Below are positions 20,483-29,767 of a stretch of DNA of 64,000 bases, piece by piece. The position numbers and the translations under genes are program-made. The stretch covers positions 434,001 to 498,000 of the forward strand of contig CAWIMX010000002.1 of the NCBI GenBank assembly GCA_963837345.1, written 5' to 3'. Position 1 is the first letter of the stretch. Every line of letters starts with the position of its first letter. This DNA is from CAWIMX01 sp963837345 (GTDB taxonomy: Bacteria; Acidobacteriota; Vicinamibacteria; Vicinamibacterales; CAVVIG01). The notes under the pieces were generated by a model. It made no database searches. It had not been told where the DNA came from and saw nothing but the letters and a program-made list of their open reading frames with translations.

Positions 20483-21576
20483 TGTGCCGAACTTGAAGTT
20501 CGCTGACAAAATCGCGCCACACTGGCCAGGATTTCGTCAGCGGTTTTGTGCCATACGAACGGCTTCGGGGCGTCGTTCGTGACCGCCAAGTACTGGCGGA
20601 TCGCATCGACGAGCTCACGCGTGCTGCGGTGGACGCCGCGTCGGATTTGCTTTTCCGTCAGTTCTACAAACCAGCGCTCAACGAGATTCAGCCACGACGC
20701 ACTCGTAGGGGTGAAATGCACGTGATATCGCGGGCGCTTCGCAAACCAGCGGCGAATCGCGGCGGTTTTGTGGGTCGCATAGTTATCGAGAATGAGATGG
20801 ACGTCGAGGTCCGGCGGGACGGCCGCGTCGATCGTGTCGAGGAATCGGCGGAACTCGATCGCGCGATGGCGGGCGTGGCACTCGCCAATCACCGTGCCGG
20901 CCGTTGCATCGAGCGCCGCGAAGAGCGTCGTGGTGCCGTGACGGACGTAGTCGTGGGTTCGTCGCTCGGCCTGGCCAGGGCGCAGAGGCAACACGGGCGC
21001 GCTGCGGTCGAGCGCTTGAATCTGCGATTTCTCGTCGACGCAGAGCACCAGCGCCCGTTCCGGCGGCGCCAGATACAGGCCAACGATGTCCCGTACCTTG
21101 TCGATAAACAGCGGATCCTTCGAGAGTTTGAACGTATCGACCCGATGCGGCTGCAGCGCGAAGGCTTTCCACATCCGCGCAATCGCCGATTGACTGAGCC
21201 CGACGTGCTTCGCCATCGCCCGCGTGCTCCAATGCGTCGCATCGCGTGGCGTCGTTTCGAGCGTGTCGGTGATCACACGTTCAATCATGGCATCGGTAAT
21301 GCGTCGCGGCGCGCCGGGTCTTGGCTCATCGAGCAGCCCGTCGAGCCGATGCGCCTGAAAACTGCGCCGCCATCGGCCAACGGTCTGACGAGTCACCCGC
21401 AAGTCGCGCGCGACGTCGGTATCGGTACGGTCGCTCGCACACGCCAGCACGATGCGCGCCCGCGTCGCCAGCCCCTGCGCGGTCGACCGTCGACGGATCC
21501 ATTGCTCCAACGTCGTGCGTTCGCTCGGGCGAATCACCACTCGGTCGCTCGGTCGTCCACGGCGCGCATGTGGCAT
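20479..21576 (-). CDS. IS630-family transposase
   Basis: A 365-residue intact DDE transposase. The N-terminus has two helix-turn-helix regions (LATRARIVLACASDRTDTDVA and a second around MAKHVGLSQSAIARMWKAF). Catalytic residues lie in VLCVDEKSQIQA (first Asp), HLILDNYATHK (second Asp) and SWLNLVERWF (Glu), the usual IS630 DD34E-type spacing. The protein cuts and joins element ends at TA targets. Its stop codon TAG is completed outside the element: the TA is the target duplication and the G comes from host DNA. The hydrolase stop on the other strand uses the same TA. Confidence 0.93.
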   Translation of the reverse strand: MPHARRGRPSDRVVIRPSERTTLEQWIRRRSTAQGLATRARIVLACASDRTDTDVARDLRVTRQTVGRWRRSFQAHRLDGLLDEPRPGAPRRITDAMIERVITDTLETTPRDATHWSTRAMAKHVGLSQSAIARMWKAFALQPHRVDTFKLSKDPLFIDKVRDIVGLYLAPPERALVLCVDEKSQIQALDRSAPVLPLRPGQAERRTHDYVRHGTTTLFAALDATAGTVIGECHARHRAIEFRRFLDTIDAAVPPDLDVHLILDNYATHKTAAIRRWFAKRPRYHVHFTPTSASWLNLVERWFVELTEKQIRRGVHRSTRELVDAIRQYLAVTNDAPKPFVWHKTADEILASVARFCQRTSSSAH

Positions 21577-21647
21577 CGGTGCCTCCTTGTACCCGAAGTA
21601 CGAGAGGCACCGATATTTCGTTTCACAACTTCCGACTCAGGACACTA
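20480..21647 (-). mobile_element. IS630-family insertion sequence with TA target duplication
   Basis: The element is bounded by TAGTGT (20480-20485) and ACACTA (21642-21647). Imperfect terminal inverted repeats begin TAGTGTGCCGAACTTGAAG on the left and TAGTGTCCTGAGTCGGAAG on the right. TA flanks both ends, as expected for IS630/Tc1-mariner transposition. Removing one copy restores the junction GTCTAGCCACGG, which matches the array units, so the IS inserted into the first array unit, exactly at the hydrolase stop codon. A single intact transposase gene fills the element. Confidence 0.88.
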
Positions 21648-22577
21648 GCCACGGAGACACAAAGAACGGGAATGACCACAGGGGCACAAAGGCACCGAGA
21701 ACGGAAGACCAGACTTGCTTGGCTGTCGTTCTTCGGCGTCTAGCCACGGAGACACAAAAACGGGAACGACCACAGGGGCACAGAGGCACCGAGAACGGAA
21801 GCCCAGACTTGCTTGGCTGTCGTTCTTCGGCGTCTGGCCACGGAGACACAAAAAACGGGGACGACCACAGAGGCACAGGGGCACCGAGAACGGAAGCCCA
21901 GACTTGCTTGGCTGTCGTTCTTCGGCGTCTGGCCACGGAGACACGAGAACGGGAATGACCACAGGGGCACAGGGGCACAGGGGCACCGAGAACAGAAGAC
22001 CAGGCTCGCTTGGCGGTCGTTCTTCGGCGTCTAGCCACGGAGACACAAAGAACGGGAATGACCACAGGGGCACAGGGGCACCGAGAACGGAAGACCAGAC
22101 TCGCTTGGCTGGTGTTCTTCGGCGTCTAGCCACGGAGACACAAAAAACGGGAACGACCACAGGGGCACAGAGGCACCGAGAACGGAAGCCCAGACTTGCT
22201 TGGCTGTCGTTCTTCGGCGTCTAGCCACGGAGACACAAAAACGGGAATGACCACAGGGGCACAGAGGCACCGAGAACGGAAGACCAGACTCGCTTGGCGG
22301 TCGTTCTTCGGCGTCTAGCCGCGGAGACACAAGACGGGAATGACCACAGGGGCACAGGGGCACAGGGGCACCGAGAACAGAAGACCAGACTCGCTTGGCT
22401 GGTGTTCTTCGGCGTCTAGCCGCGGAGACACAAGAACGGGAATGACCACAGGGGCACAGAGGCACCGAGAACGGAAGACCAGACTTGCTTGGCTGTCGTT
22501 CTTCGGCGTCTAGCCACGGAGACACAAGAACGGGAATGACCACAGGGGCACATGGGCACCGAGAGACCAGACTCGCT
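21646..22577. repeat. Tandem array of nine ~95-bp units plus a partial tenth
   Basis: Units start with TAGCCACGGAGACACA at 21646, 21741, 21835, 21930, 22032, 22127, 22222, 22316, 22417 and 22511 (partial). Lengths are 95, 94, 95, 102, 95, 95, 94, 101 and 94 bp. The longer units carry one more copy of a 7-bp CAGGGGC-type repeat. Each unit ends with TTCTTCGGCGTC, the 3' end of the upstream hydrolase gene. Variants differ at a few sites (for example ACTTGCTTGGCTGTC versus ACTCGCTTGGCTGGT), so copies have diverged. No spacers exist, so this is not CRISPR. Long open frames on both strands are periodic by-products. Confidence 0.92.
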
Positions 22578-24050
22578 TCTCTGTGTCTCCGTGTCTCTGT
22601 GGTTGTACTGCTCTGCGCCCCCGGTGCCTCCGTGGCCCCCGGGGCGCAGGCGCCCGTCGTCGCGAGCACGATCCGCGTCGGCCAGCTGCAGTCGAACGGC
22701 GCCTATCGGGTCGAGACGCTGGCGATGGAGGACTACGTCGCCCGCGTGCTGGCGGGCGAGGTGTGGTCCACCAGTCCGCCCGCGGCGCTCCAGGCGCTCG
22801 CCATCACCATTCGCACGTATGCCGTGGCGAACGCGGGCCGGCATGGCTCGGAGGGCTTCGACATGTGCGATCAGACGCACTGCCAGGTGATGGCCGCGGC
22901 CACCGACGCCACGCGCGCGGCGGCGCTGGCGACGGCGGGGCAGGTGCTGACCTACGGCGGCCGGCCCGCGTCGGTCTACTATTCGGCCTCGTGCGGCGGC
23001 CAATCCGAGATTCCCTCGGCGGTGTGGCCCGGCACCGACGACCCGCCGTATCTGCCGGCCGTGCCCGATGAGGCGTGCGCGGCCCAGCCGGAGTGGAGCG
23101 TCGACCTCGACGAGGACGACCTGCTGCGCGCGCTGCACGCCGGCGGTTTTCGTGGAAGTCGCCTCGCGGGGCTGCTGGTGGTGGCGCACGACGTGTCGGG
23201 CCGTGTGTCGGAGCTGGTCGTGAGCGGGCTCCAGCCGTCCCGCATTTCCGGCCAGCGGCTGCGCGAAGTCGTCGGCGGCACGCTCGGCTGGCAGTACATC
23301 CGGAGCACGGCTTTCGATGTCCGGCGCATCTCGGGCGGATATCACTTCACCGGCCATGGATCGGGCCATGGCGTCGGCCTGTGCGTGATTGGATCGGTCA
23401 ATCGCGCGGCCTCCGGCGCCACCGCGGCGGAGATCCTGGGGCGCTACTTTCCCGGCACGCGCATCGAGACCCTGGGGGCTCCGCCGCCCCCTGCCGCGCG
23501 GCCGACCGCCGCGCCACGGGGTGCCGCGCCGTCTCCAGGGATCTTCGTCGCCCTGCCGGACGGCGAAGAGGGGCAGCGCGACGCTCTTGCGCGCATTGCC
23601 GACGAGGCGCGCGCCGATCTCGCGGCCGCGCTCGGCGTCGCCGCGCCCGATCGCGTGACGCTGCGGGTGCACCCGACCGACGAGAGCTTCGAGCGCGCCA
23701 CCGGTCAGCCGTGGTACGTCCTTTCGTCGGTGGTGGCCGGGGAGGTGCATCTGGCCCCCGTCGACTGGCTGCGCACGCGCGGCGTGCTGGAGCGGGCCGT
23801 TCGGCGCGCCATGACGCACGTGCTGGCGGATCCATTTCTGACGCGCCGACCGGCCTGGGTGCGGGAGGGGCTCGCGGTGCATTTCGCGGACCCGGACGCC
23901 AGCTCGCCCGACGTGCGCGGGGCCTGCCCGTCCGACGTGGACCTCGTGCGGCCACTCTCGCCCGGCGCCTTGAGCGCCGCGTACCAGCAGGCGCAGTCGT
24001 GCGTGGCGCGTCAGCTCGACGCCGGCCGGGATTGGCGGGATATCCGGTAG
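22536..24050 (+). CDS. SpoIID/LytB-domain exported protein with C-terminal peptidase-like region
   Basis: A protein of about 504 residues. SpoIID domain signatures: LAMEDYVARVLAGEVWSTSP, LQALAITIRTYAVANAGRHG, YYSASCGGQSEIPSAVW and GHGSGHGVGLC at about residue 280. SpoIID proteins are lytic transglycosylases acting on denuded peptidoglycan; outside spore formers the role is unclear. The C-terminal ~180 residues (TLRVHPTDESFERATG ... RPAWVREGLAVHFADP) resemble a peptidase-MA/secretory-protein fold in layout. The start is ATG 22536, inside the last partial array unit, and the hydrophobic signal core LCLRVSVVVLLC is encoded by sequence complementary to the array's GGAGACACA motif. Confidence 0.8.
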   Translation: MTTGAHGHRETRLASLCLRVSVVVLLCAPGASVAPGAQAPVVASTIRVGQLQSNGAYRVETLAMEDYVARVLAGEVWSTSPPAALQALAITIRTYAVANAGRHGSEGFDMCDQTHCQVMAAATDATRAAALATAGQVLTYGGRPASVYYSASCGGQSEIPSAVWPGTDDPPYLPAVPDEACAAQPEWSVDLDEDDLLRALHAGGFRGSRLAGLLVVAHDVSGRVSELVVSGLQPSRISGQRLREVVGGTLGWQYIRSTAFDVRRISGGYHFTGHGSGHGVGLCVIGSVNRAASGATAAEILGRYFPGTRIETLGAPPPPAARPTAAPRGAAPSPGIFVALPDGEEGQRDALARIADEARADLAAALGVAAPDRVTLRVHPTDESFERATGQPWYVLSSVVAGEVHLAPVDWLRTRGVLERAVRRAMTHVLADPFLTRRPAWVREGLAVHFADPDASSPDVRGACPSDVDLVRPLSPGALSAAYQQAQSCVARQLDAGRDWRDIR

Positions 24051-24103
24051 ACTAAAGAAAGCGTTGGTAACCAAGCCCCCGGAAGGCGCGTCCAAGGTGA
24101 GGA

Positions 24104-25069
24104 ATGATGCTGATTAAACATCCGTCCGACATCCGGAGCTCGGAAATCACCGACAAAAAGGTGCACCTGAACCGCCGCGCCTTCATTCAGGCGGCGGCGG
24201 GCACGGCGGCCGTCGCGACGGGCGTGTTCGGCGCCGCCGAGCGTGTCTTCGCCGCCCAGCCGGCGCCCCACGGCCGCAAGCTGCCGGGCGTGCAGCCGAG
24301 CAAGCTCAGCACCGACGAGCGGCCCAACACCTGGGACCAGATCACCACCTACAACAACTACTACGAGTTCGGGACCGACAAGGACTCGCCGTCCTACATG
24401 GCCCGGAGCTTCAAGCCCACGCCCTGGTCGGTCACGGTCGAGGGCGAGTGCGCCAACAAGGGCAACTATCCGCTCGAAGACATCCTCAAGGGCCAGACGC
24501 TCGAGGATCGGATCTACCGCCACCGCTGCGTCGAGGCCTGGTCGATGGTGATCCCCTGGGTGGGCTTCCCGCTCGCGAGCGTCATCAACAAGGCGCAGCC
24601 GACCTCCAAGGCGAAGTTCGTCGAGTTCACGACGCTCTACGATCCGTCGCGGATGCCGGGCCAGCGCCAGCCGGTGCTCGACTGGCCGTACATCGAGGGG
24701 CTCCGCATGGACGAGGCCATGCACCCGCTGGCGATCCTGGCCGTCGGCCTCTATGGCGAAGAGATCCCGAACCAGGACGGCGCGCCCATCCGGCTCGTGG
24801 TGCCCTGGAAGTACGGCTTCAAGAGCATCAAGTCGATCGTCCGGATCCGCTTCGTGGAGAAGCAGCCGCTGAACACGTGGCAGCAGCAGGCGGCGAACGA
24901 ATACGGGTTCTACTCCAACGTGAACCCGAACGTCGATCACCCGCGCTGGAGCCAGGCGACCGAGCGCCGCATCGGCGAGTTCCTGAAGCGCAAGACGCTG
25001 ATGTTCAACGGCTACGGCGACCAGGTCGCGTCGCTCTACACCGGGATGGACCTGAAGAAGAACTTCTGA
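24104..25069 (+). CDS. msrP: Periplasmic protein-methionine-sulfoxide reductase, catalytic molybdopterin subunit
   Basis: A 321-residue sulfite-oxidase-fold enzyme. The N-terminus has a twin-arginine signal (LNRRAFIQAAAGTAAVATG). The molybdenum-ligating Cys lies in YRHRCVEAWSMVIPW at about residue 142. Further MsrP features are YNNYYEFGTDKDSPS, PWKYGFKSIKSIVRI and the C-terminal NGYGDQVASLYTGMDLKKNF. It repairs oxidised methionines in periplasmic proteins using electrons from MsrQ. AGGTGAGGA lies just upstream; ATG 24104 or 24107 are both possible. The 11-nt gap to msrQ indicates an operon. Confidence 0.95.
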   Translation: MMLIKHPSDIRSSEITDKKVHLNRRAFIQAAAGTAAVATGVFGAAERVFAAQPAPHGRKLPGVQPSKLSTDERPNTWDQITTYNNYYEFGTDKDSPSYMARSFKPTPWSVTVEGECANKGNYPLEDILKGQTLEDRIYRHRCVEAWSMVIPWVGFPLASVINKAQPTSKAKFVEFTTLYDPSRMPGQRQPVLDWPYIEGLRMDEAMHPLAILAVGLYGEEIPNQDGAPIRLVVPWKYGFKSIKSIVRIRFVEKQPLNTWQQQAANEYGFYSNVNPNVDHPRWSQATERRIGEFLKRKTLMFNGYGDQVASLYTGMDLKKNF

Positions 25070-25080
25070 CCGCGAGTACG

Positions 25081-25779
25081 GTGACATCGAATACCGCGAT
25101 TCGCCGGATCGCCAAGCCCCTCGTCTTCGCGGCCGGCCTCGGGCCGGCCGCATGGCTCACCTGGGCGGTCTTCACCAATCATCTCAGCGCCAATCCGCTC
25201 AGCGACGTCACGAACGAGACTGGCGTCTGGACACTCCGCTTCGTCTGCATCACGCTCGCGATCAGCCCCGTCCGCAAGCTCACCGGCTGGAACGCGCTCA
25301 TCCGCTTCCGGCGAATGACCGGGCTCTTCGCCTTCTTCTACGGCACGCTGCACTTCCTCACCTACGTCATTCTCGACCGCCTGCTCGGGCTCGTCGACTT
25401 CCCCGAGGGCATCGTGTCGCTCGACACGGCCCGCCGGCTCGTGATGTCGGTGGGCGAGGACATCTACAAGCGGCCGTTCATCACCGTCGGCTTCACGGCG
25501 TTCGTCCTGATGATTCCGCTGGCGATCACCTCCACGGCCGGCTGGATCCGGCGGCTCGGCGGCAAACGGTGGAACCTGCTGCACCGGCTCATTTACGCGA
25601 CCGGCGTTGCCGCCGTGGTGCACTACTGGTGGCTGGTGAAGGCCGACGTCAGCCGGCCGCAGGCGTACGCGGTCGTGGTTGGCTCGCTGCTGGCCCTTCG
25701 CGTGTACTGGCGCGTGCGGAAAGGCGTCAAGGCGCCCGTCCGACGCGCGCCCGCGGTGACTCGCCGCGCGGACCTCTGA
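25081..25779 (+). CDS. msrQ: MsrQ, haem-binding membrane subunit of the methionine sulfoxide reductase system
   Basis: A 232-residue protein with about six transmembrane helices of the ferric-reductase/YedZ fold. Haem-ligating His candidates are in FFYGTLHFLTYVILD, WNLLHRLIYATGVAAVVHYWW and related helices. It passes quinone-derived electrons to MsrP. Start is GTG 25081, 11 nt after msrP. The C-terminal tail is Arg-rich and cytoplasmic. Confidence 0.93.
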   Translation: MTSNTAIRRIAKPLVFAAGLGPAAWLTWAVFTNHLSANPLSDVTNETGVWTLRFVCITLAISPVRKLTGWNALIRFRRMTGLFAFFYGTLHFLTYVILDRLLGLVDFPEGIVSLDTARRLVMSVGEDIYKRPFITVGFTAFVLMIPLAITSTAGWIRRLGGKRWNLLHRLIYATGVAAVVHYWWLVKADVSRPQAYAVVVGSLLALRVYWRVRKGVKAPVRRAPAVTRRADL

Positions 25780-25807
25780 GGGCCGTCGGCGACGCGGAGC
25801 GCGGCGC

Positions 25808-26770
25808 TCAGGGGCGCCATTCCGCCAGCTGCCGCACGTCGACGTTCCCGCCGCTCAGGATCACGCCCACCCGACTGCCCGGGGCGCGCACGATCCCTTC
25901 GAAGAGCGCCGCCGCGGCCAGCGCGCCCGTCGGTTCGACGACGACTTTCAGGCGCTCCCAGAGGAACAGCGTCGCCCGCACGATCGCCTCATCGTCGACC
26001 GGGACCATGTCGCTCACGAGATCCAGGATCAGCGGGAACGTGAGCGCGCCGAGCGACGAGGTGCGCGCGCCGTCGGCGATCGTCTGCGGGTTGTGCACGG
26101 TGTGGAGCGTTCTCGTCCGGAACGACCTTACGCCATCGTCGCCCGCGGCGGGCTCGACGCCGACCACGCGGCACTCCGGCGCGCGCGCGCTCGCCGAGAG
26201 CGCGGATCCCGAGAGCAGTCCGCCGCCGCCGCAGGGGACCAGCAGGAGGTCGAGGGGTCCCGCCTCGTCGAAGAGCTCGAGCGCCGCCGTGGCGGCGCCC
26301 GCGATGACATGCGGGTGGTCGAAGGGCGGGATGAGCGTCAGGCCGCGCTCGGCCGCCAGGCGGCGTCCGATGGCCTCGCGGTCCTGGTCGGCGCGATCGT
26401 ACGCCACGATCTCGGCGCCGTACGCGAGGGTCGCCTCGCGTTTGATCGCGGGCGCGTCCGACGGCATCACGATGACGCGGGGGATGTCGAGGATCTGGCC
26501 GGCCAGGGCGACCGCCTGGGCGTGGTTGCCGGACGAGTAGGTGACGACGCCGCGGCGGCGCGCGTCGGCGGGCAGGCGGCTGATGGCGTTGTACGCGCCG
26601 CGGAATTTGAAGGCGCCGGCGCGCTGAAAGTTCTCGCATTTGAAGAAGACCGTGGCGCCGGTTCGCGCGTCGACCGTGCGCGACGTGACGACCGGCGTGC
26701 GGTGCGCGATGCCCGTGATGCGGTCGGCGGCGTCCCGGACGTCGGCGTAGGTGGGGGAGTCGGGTGTCAC
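25808..26770 (-). CDS. PLP-dependent threonine/serine ammonia-lyase (or serine racemase type)
   Basis: A 320-residue fold-type II PLP enzyme. The Schiff-base Lys is in GAFKFRGAYNAIS at ~residue 60, the substrate loop in TYSSGNHAQAVAL, and the phosphate-binding loop is PCGGGGLLSG (~183). It lacks the C-terminal ACT-like regulatory domain of biosynthetic IlvA, so it is closer in length to catabolic TdcB or to serine racemases. The reaction is deamination of threonine or serine to 2-oxobutyrate or pyruvate. Start is GTG 26770 (VTPDSPTYADVRDAADRI), chosen because upstream in-frame sequence is compositionally unlike a protein. It converges on msrQ with 28 nt between. Confidence 0.87.
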   Translation of the reverse strand: MTPDSPTYADVRDAADRITGIAHRTPVVTSRTVDARTGATVFFKCENFQRAGAFKFRGAYNAISRLPADARRRGVVTYSSGNHAQAVALAGQILDIPRVIVMPSDAPAIKREATLAYGAEIVAYDRADQDREAIGRRLAAERGLTLIPPFDHPHVIAGAATAALELFDEAGPLDLLLVPCGGGGLLSGSALSASARAPECRVVGVEPAAGDDGVRSFRTRTLHTVHNPQTIADGARTSSLGALTFPLILDLVSDMVPVDDEAIVRATLFLWERLKVVVEPTGALAAAALFEGIVRAPGSRVGVILSGGNVDVRQLAEWRP

Positions 26771-26974
26771 GTGTGTCGGGCCGCGCCTTCCAGGATCCTC
26801 GGCGCCACACCTTTCGAGGCTGGGCCGCTCCGCGATGATACCGCGGCGTGAACGTGCGGCTGGTGGGGGGGATCTCACTTGCGCATGGGGTTGGCGTGCA
26901 CGGCGCAGCTGACCGCGCCCGCGAACGGTTTCACGAGGGGGCAAGGCGTGTGGTAGGATCGGTGTTTCAAGTGA

Positions 26975-27400
<426 letters not shown>

Positions 27401-27515
27401 ACGTCCAGCGGCCGTCGATGCCAAACTCCCTATCGGTGATGCCTGCAATCGCTTCAGCCATCGGCAGCACCACAGCAAGCGACCGCGCTACGCCAGCCCC
27501 TCGTCGACCCGCGTG

Positions 27516-28811
27516 CTACGCCACCTGGCTGTCGTGGACGAGCCCTTCGAGCAACTCGGCGGCCTCGCGTGGCGCGTCGAATCGCGCCAGCGCGTCCCCG
27601 ATCGACCGGGCGCGGTCCGTGTACCGTCGATTGGAAAGCACTTCGCGCACTGCGTGTCGAATCTTCGCAGGGCGCGGCGTATGGGTTTTCAGATCGAGGC
27701 CGGCGCCGGACCAGGCGACGCGCGCGCAGATGTCGGGCTTCTCCTCCGTTCGACCCGCGCAGATCAGAGGCACTCCGTAGCGCAGCGCCATCTGCACGCC
27801 ACCGTATCCGGCATTGGTGATCATGGCGCTGACTCGTGGCAAGAGGTGATGGTAGGAGATGAACCGCTCGACGCGAGCGTTCCTCGGCAGCGGCCCTGCG
27901 ATTTCGGTGCCTCCCGTGGTCGCCACGACCAACAGGTCCTCGCTGCTCAGGGCTTCGAGCACGGGCTGGATGAGCTCGCTGGGATCGGAGCGGACGGTGC
28001 CCTGCGTGACGAGCACCACCGGAAGGCCTCGGTCGAGTTCCGGCCACCACGCGGGCGGAGTGAACGTGGCAGGTTCGGGGGGGAGCAGCGGGCCGATGAA
28101 GCGCACCTTCGCCGGGATCTCGCGGCGCGGATATTCGAACTCTGGAGCAGTGGCTTGCAGCCACACGTCGCACACCTCGAGCGACCAGTCGGCGAACCAC
28201 TGCCCCGCGGGAGGCAAACCGAGCGTCTCCCGCACGCGATCACCGTGGCGGACGGCCTCGTCCAGCAGGAGCGAGCTCATGAACCAGGTGAGCAGCCGGT
28301 TGCGCAGTCGGCCGATAGGTCCGGCCAGCGGTTGCAGACCGAGCCCGAACGGAGGCACCTCGGGACCGCTCAAACCCAGGACGCTGATCGCAAAGACCGC
28401 GCGGGGCAGACGCAGCTTCTCGCAGGCGTAGAGCGCGCCCAGCGTCACGTTGTCCGAGAGGACAGCGTCCACCGGGGCGACGTCAATCAGCTCGCAGACG
28501 TCCTCGAATTCCTTGGCAGCCACCTCGTAGCAAAGATGTTGCACGTCGAACTTGGCGGCCGCGAGCCCCCGGAGCTTCTCCGCATTCGGATCGATGGAGG
28601 CGCGATACGCCGCGACGGTGTCGCGGCCGCCGAAGTCGGGCGCTCGGCGCACCGGGGCATGGGCCGCGCCCGTCGCAGCGACCGCGTCGCTGAAGGCGGT
28701 CCCGGTGTACCACGTGACGCGATGCCCGCGCGCGACCAACTCCCGCGCGACGGGCAGGACCGGGTTAACGTGACCGTGTGCGGGCTTGGTGCAAAACAGG
28801 AACGAGGCCAT
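27516..28811 (-). CDS. GT1-family glycosyltransferase (MGT/UGT-like)
   Basis: A 431-residue GT-B enzyme. The acceptor half begins FLFCTKPAHGHVNPVLPVAR with the conserved His. The donor half has LVTQGTVRSDPSELIQPVLE and a nucleotide-sugar signature VERFISYHHLLPRVSAMITNAGYGG, in which Asn replaces the usual HGG His. The family glycosylates small lipophilic acceptors such as macrolides, carotenoids or flavonoids using UDP-sugars. No biosynthetic partner is adjacent, so the acceptor is unknown. A TAGAAT hexamer (28824-28829) ends 12 nt before the ATG. Confidence 0.88.
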   Translation of the reverse strand: MASFLFCTKPAHGHVNPVLPVARELVARGHRVTWYTGTAFSDAVAATGAAHAPVRRAPDFGGRDTVAAYRASIDPNAEKLRGLAAAKFDVQHLCYEVAAKEFEDVCELIDVAPVDAVLSDNVTLGALYACEKLRLPRAVFAISVLGLSGPEVPPFGLGLQPLAGPIGRLRNRLLTWFMSSLLLDEAVRHGDRVRETLGLPPAGQWFADWSLEVCDVWLQATAPEFEYPRREIPAKVRFIGPLLPPEPATFTPPAWWPELDRGLPVVLVTQGTVRSDPSELIQPVLEALSSEDLLVVATTGGTEIAGPLPRNARVERFISYHHLLPRVSAMITNAGYGGVQMALRYGVPLICAGRTEEKPDICARVAWSGAGLDLKTHTPRPAKIRHAVREVLSNRRYTDRARSIGDALARFDAPREAAELLEGLVHDSQVA

Positions 28812-28823
28812 GACGTCGGCACC

Positions 28824-28829
28824 ATTCTA
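28824..28829 (-). promoter_or_regulatory. -10-like hexamer TAGAAT near the glycosyltransferase start
   Basis: TAGAAT on the minus strand lies 12 nt before the ATG at 28811, giving a predicted leader of about five nucleotides. It is the same hexamer and spacing as before the phoB-like gene. Confidence 0.42.
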
Positions 28830-28987
28830 AGCCGCATCTTTCTAGGCCGCGCATCTTCGCTACTGCAAGTACCGCCGTGTCTCCAGACGCACACGTTCTC
28901 CGACTGCGACCTTGGGAACGCCGCCGTCTTCGGACGGCCCGCGATTCATCGGCCGCAGAATGCGAAGGTTGATCACCTCCCTGGTGA

Positions 28988-29407
28988 TCAATTCGACGTC
29001 AGGAAGGCGCTGTCAATCGCGAGCACATCACGGATCTTGTAATACTCGCCCCTGATCGAGAAGCCCTCGAGCGATCGTGCGGTTTCTCCCGGTGTCGGAT
29101 CGAGGATCTTCAAGACCGCCTCGGTGCCGCCGAGATCTGCCTGCTTCGGAGCGTGGGTGTCCCACGCCAGAATCGTCGCAATGGGGTCGCCCAACGGGTT
29201 GTCGCCCTTCCGCAACCAGAACACCTCTTCGGTCGTGTTCACGCGTTCGATGGTGTATTGGCCGGGAGGGAGCATGTACCCACTCAGTCCCAGCGTCACA
29301 TCGCTCTTGAATGAGAAGACGGCGCGATCCGCCTGTGCCGAAGCGACGGCACAGAACAACAACGTGACTGCCGCCGCGATACCGAACACGTTCAATCTGC
29401 GCTTCAT
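28988..29407 (-). CDS. Small exported protein of unknown function
   Basis: A 139-residue protein with a clean signal peptide (MKRRLNVFGIAAAVTLLFCAVASAQA). The mature part is beta-rich: FSFKSDVTLGLSGYMLPPGQYTIE, then WLRKGDNPLGDPIATILAWD and EAVLKILDP. Such short exported beta proteins are common in Acidobacteria and I recognise no named domain. The start at 29407 is supported by AAAGGAGA 7 nt upstream. It is divergent from the amphipathic repeat protein. Confidence 0.75.
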   Translation of the reverse strand: MKRRLNVFGIAAAVTLLFCAVASAQADRAVFSFKSDVTLGLSGYMLPPGQYTIERVNTTEEVFWLRKGDNPLGDPIATILAWDTHAPKQADLGGTEAVLKILDPTPGETARSLEGFSIRGEYYKIRDVLAIDSAFLTSN

Positions 29408-29767
29408 CAGATCTCCTTTGGCTTTCGAGCGCACGCGGCACGTCAATTCTGCGCGTGGCAGGCCCAGTCTGCGCTCGGGGTGATCGAATTTGCCGCCGGA
29501 CAGAATGTGCAAACGCAATGCCGGCTGGAGCTGGCCGAACTCAGTGAAACGCGCGCGCACTTCTCCGCAACCGGACAGAGCGCGAATTCAGTATTCGATA
29601 TGCTCGAAAGGCATGAGGCTGACCAGTCACCCCGAGTGATACGGTGGCACGCCCGTTGCAACTTGATCCTGGTCCAACTTGAACCGCCGTGTGCACGAGT
29701 GAGTCAGGAGGCTGAGTCACCGTGTGAGATCGGCAAAACGTACAAAGCTCTTGCAAAGGGAGGAGCC
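29408..29767. other. 360-bp divergent intergenic region
   Basis: No gene is supported here. It holds the upstream regions of two divergent genes. An imperfect inverted repeat GTGAGTCAG-GAGG-CTGAGTCAC (29699-29720, one mismatch) lies about 50 nt before the right-hand start and could be an operator. The octamer CAACTTGA is repeated at 29659 and 29675. Confidence 0.4.

Noticed and set aside
21646..22577. CRISPR array
   Set aside because: Units are contiguous and nearly identical over their full ~95 bp; there are no unique spacers and no cas genes.
21452..22669. Long overlapping open frames on both strands of the tandem array (peptides repeating HGDTK.. or SVPLCPCGH..)
   Set aside because: The period is ~95 bp, not a multiple of three, and all frames stay open only because the repeat lacks stops. 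There are no ribosome sites or domains.
24051..24103. Riboswitch in the msrP leader
   Set aside because: The gap is 53 nt and contains only the ribosome site and a short GC-rich stretch; no known aptamer pattern.
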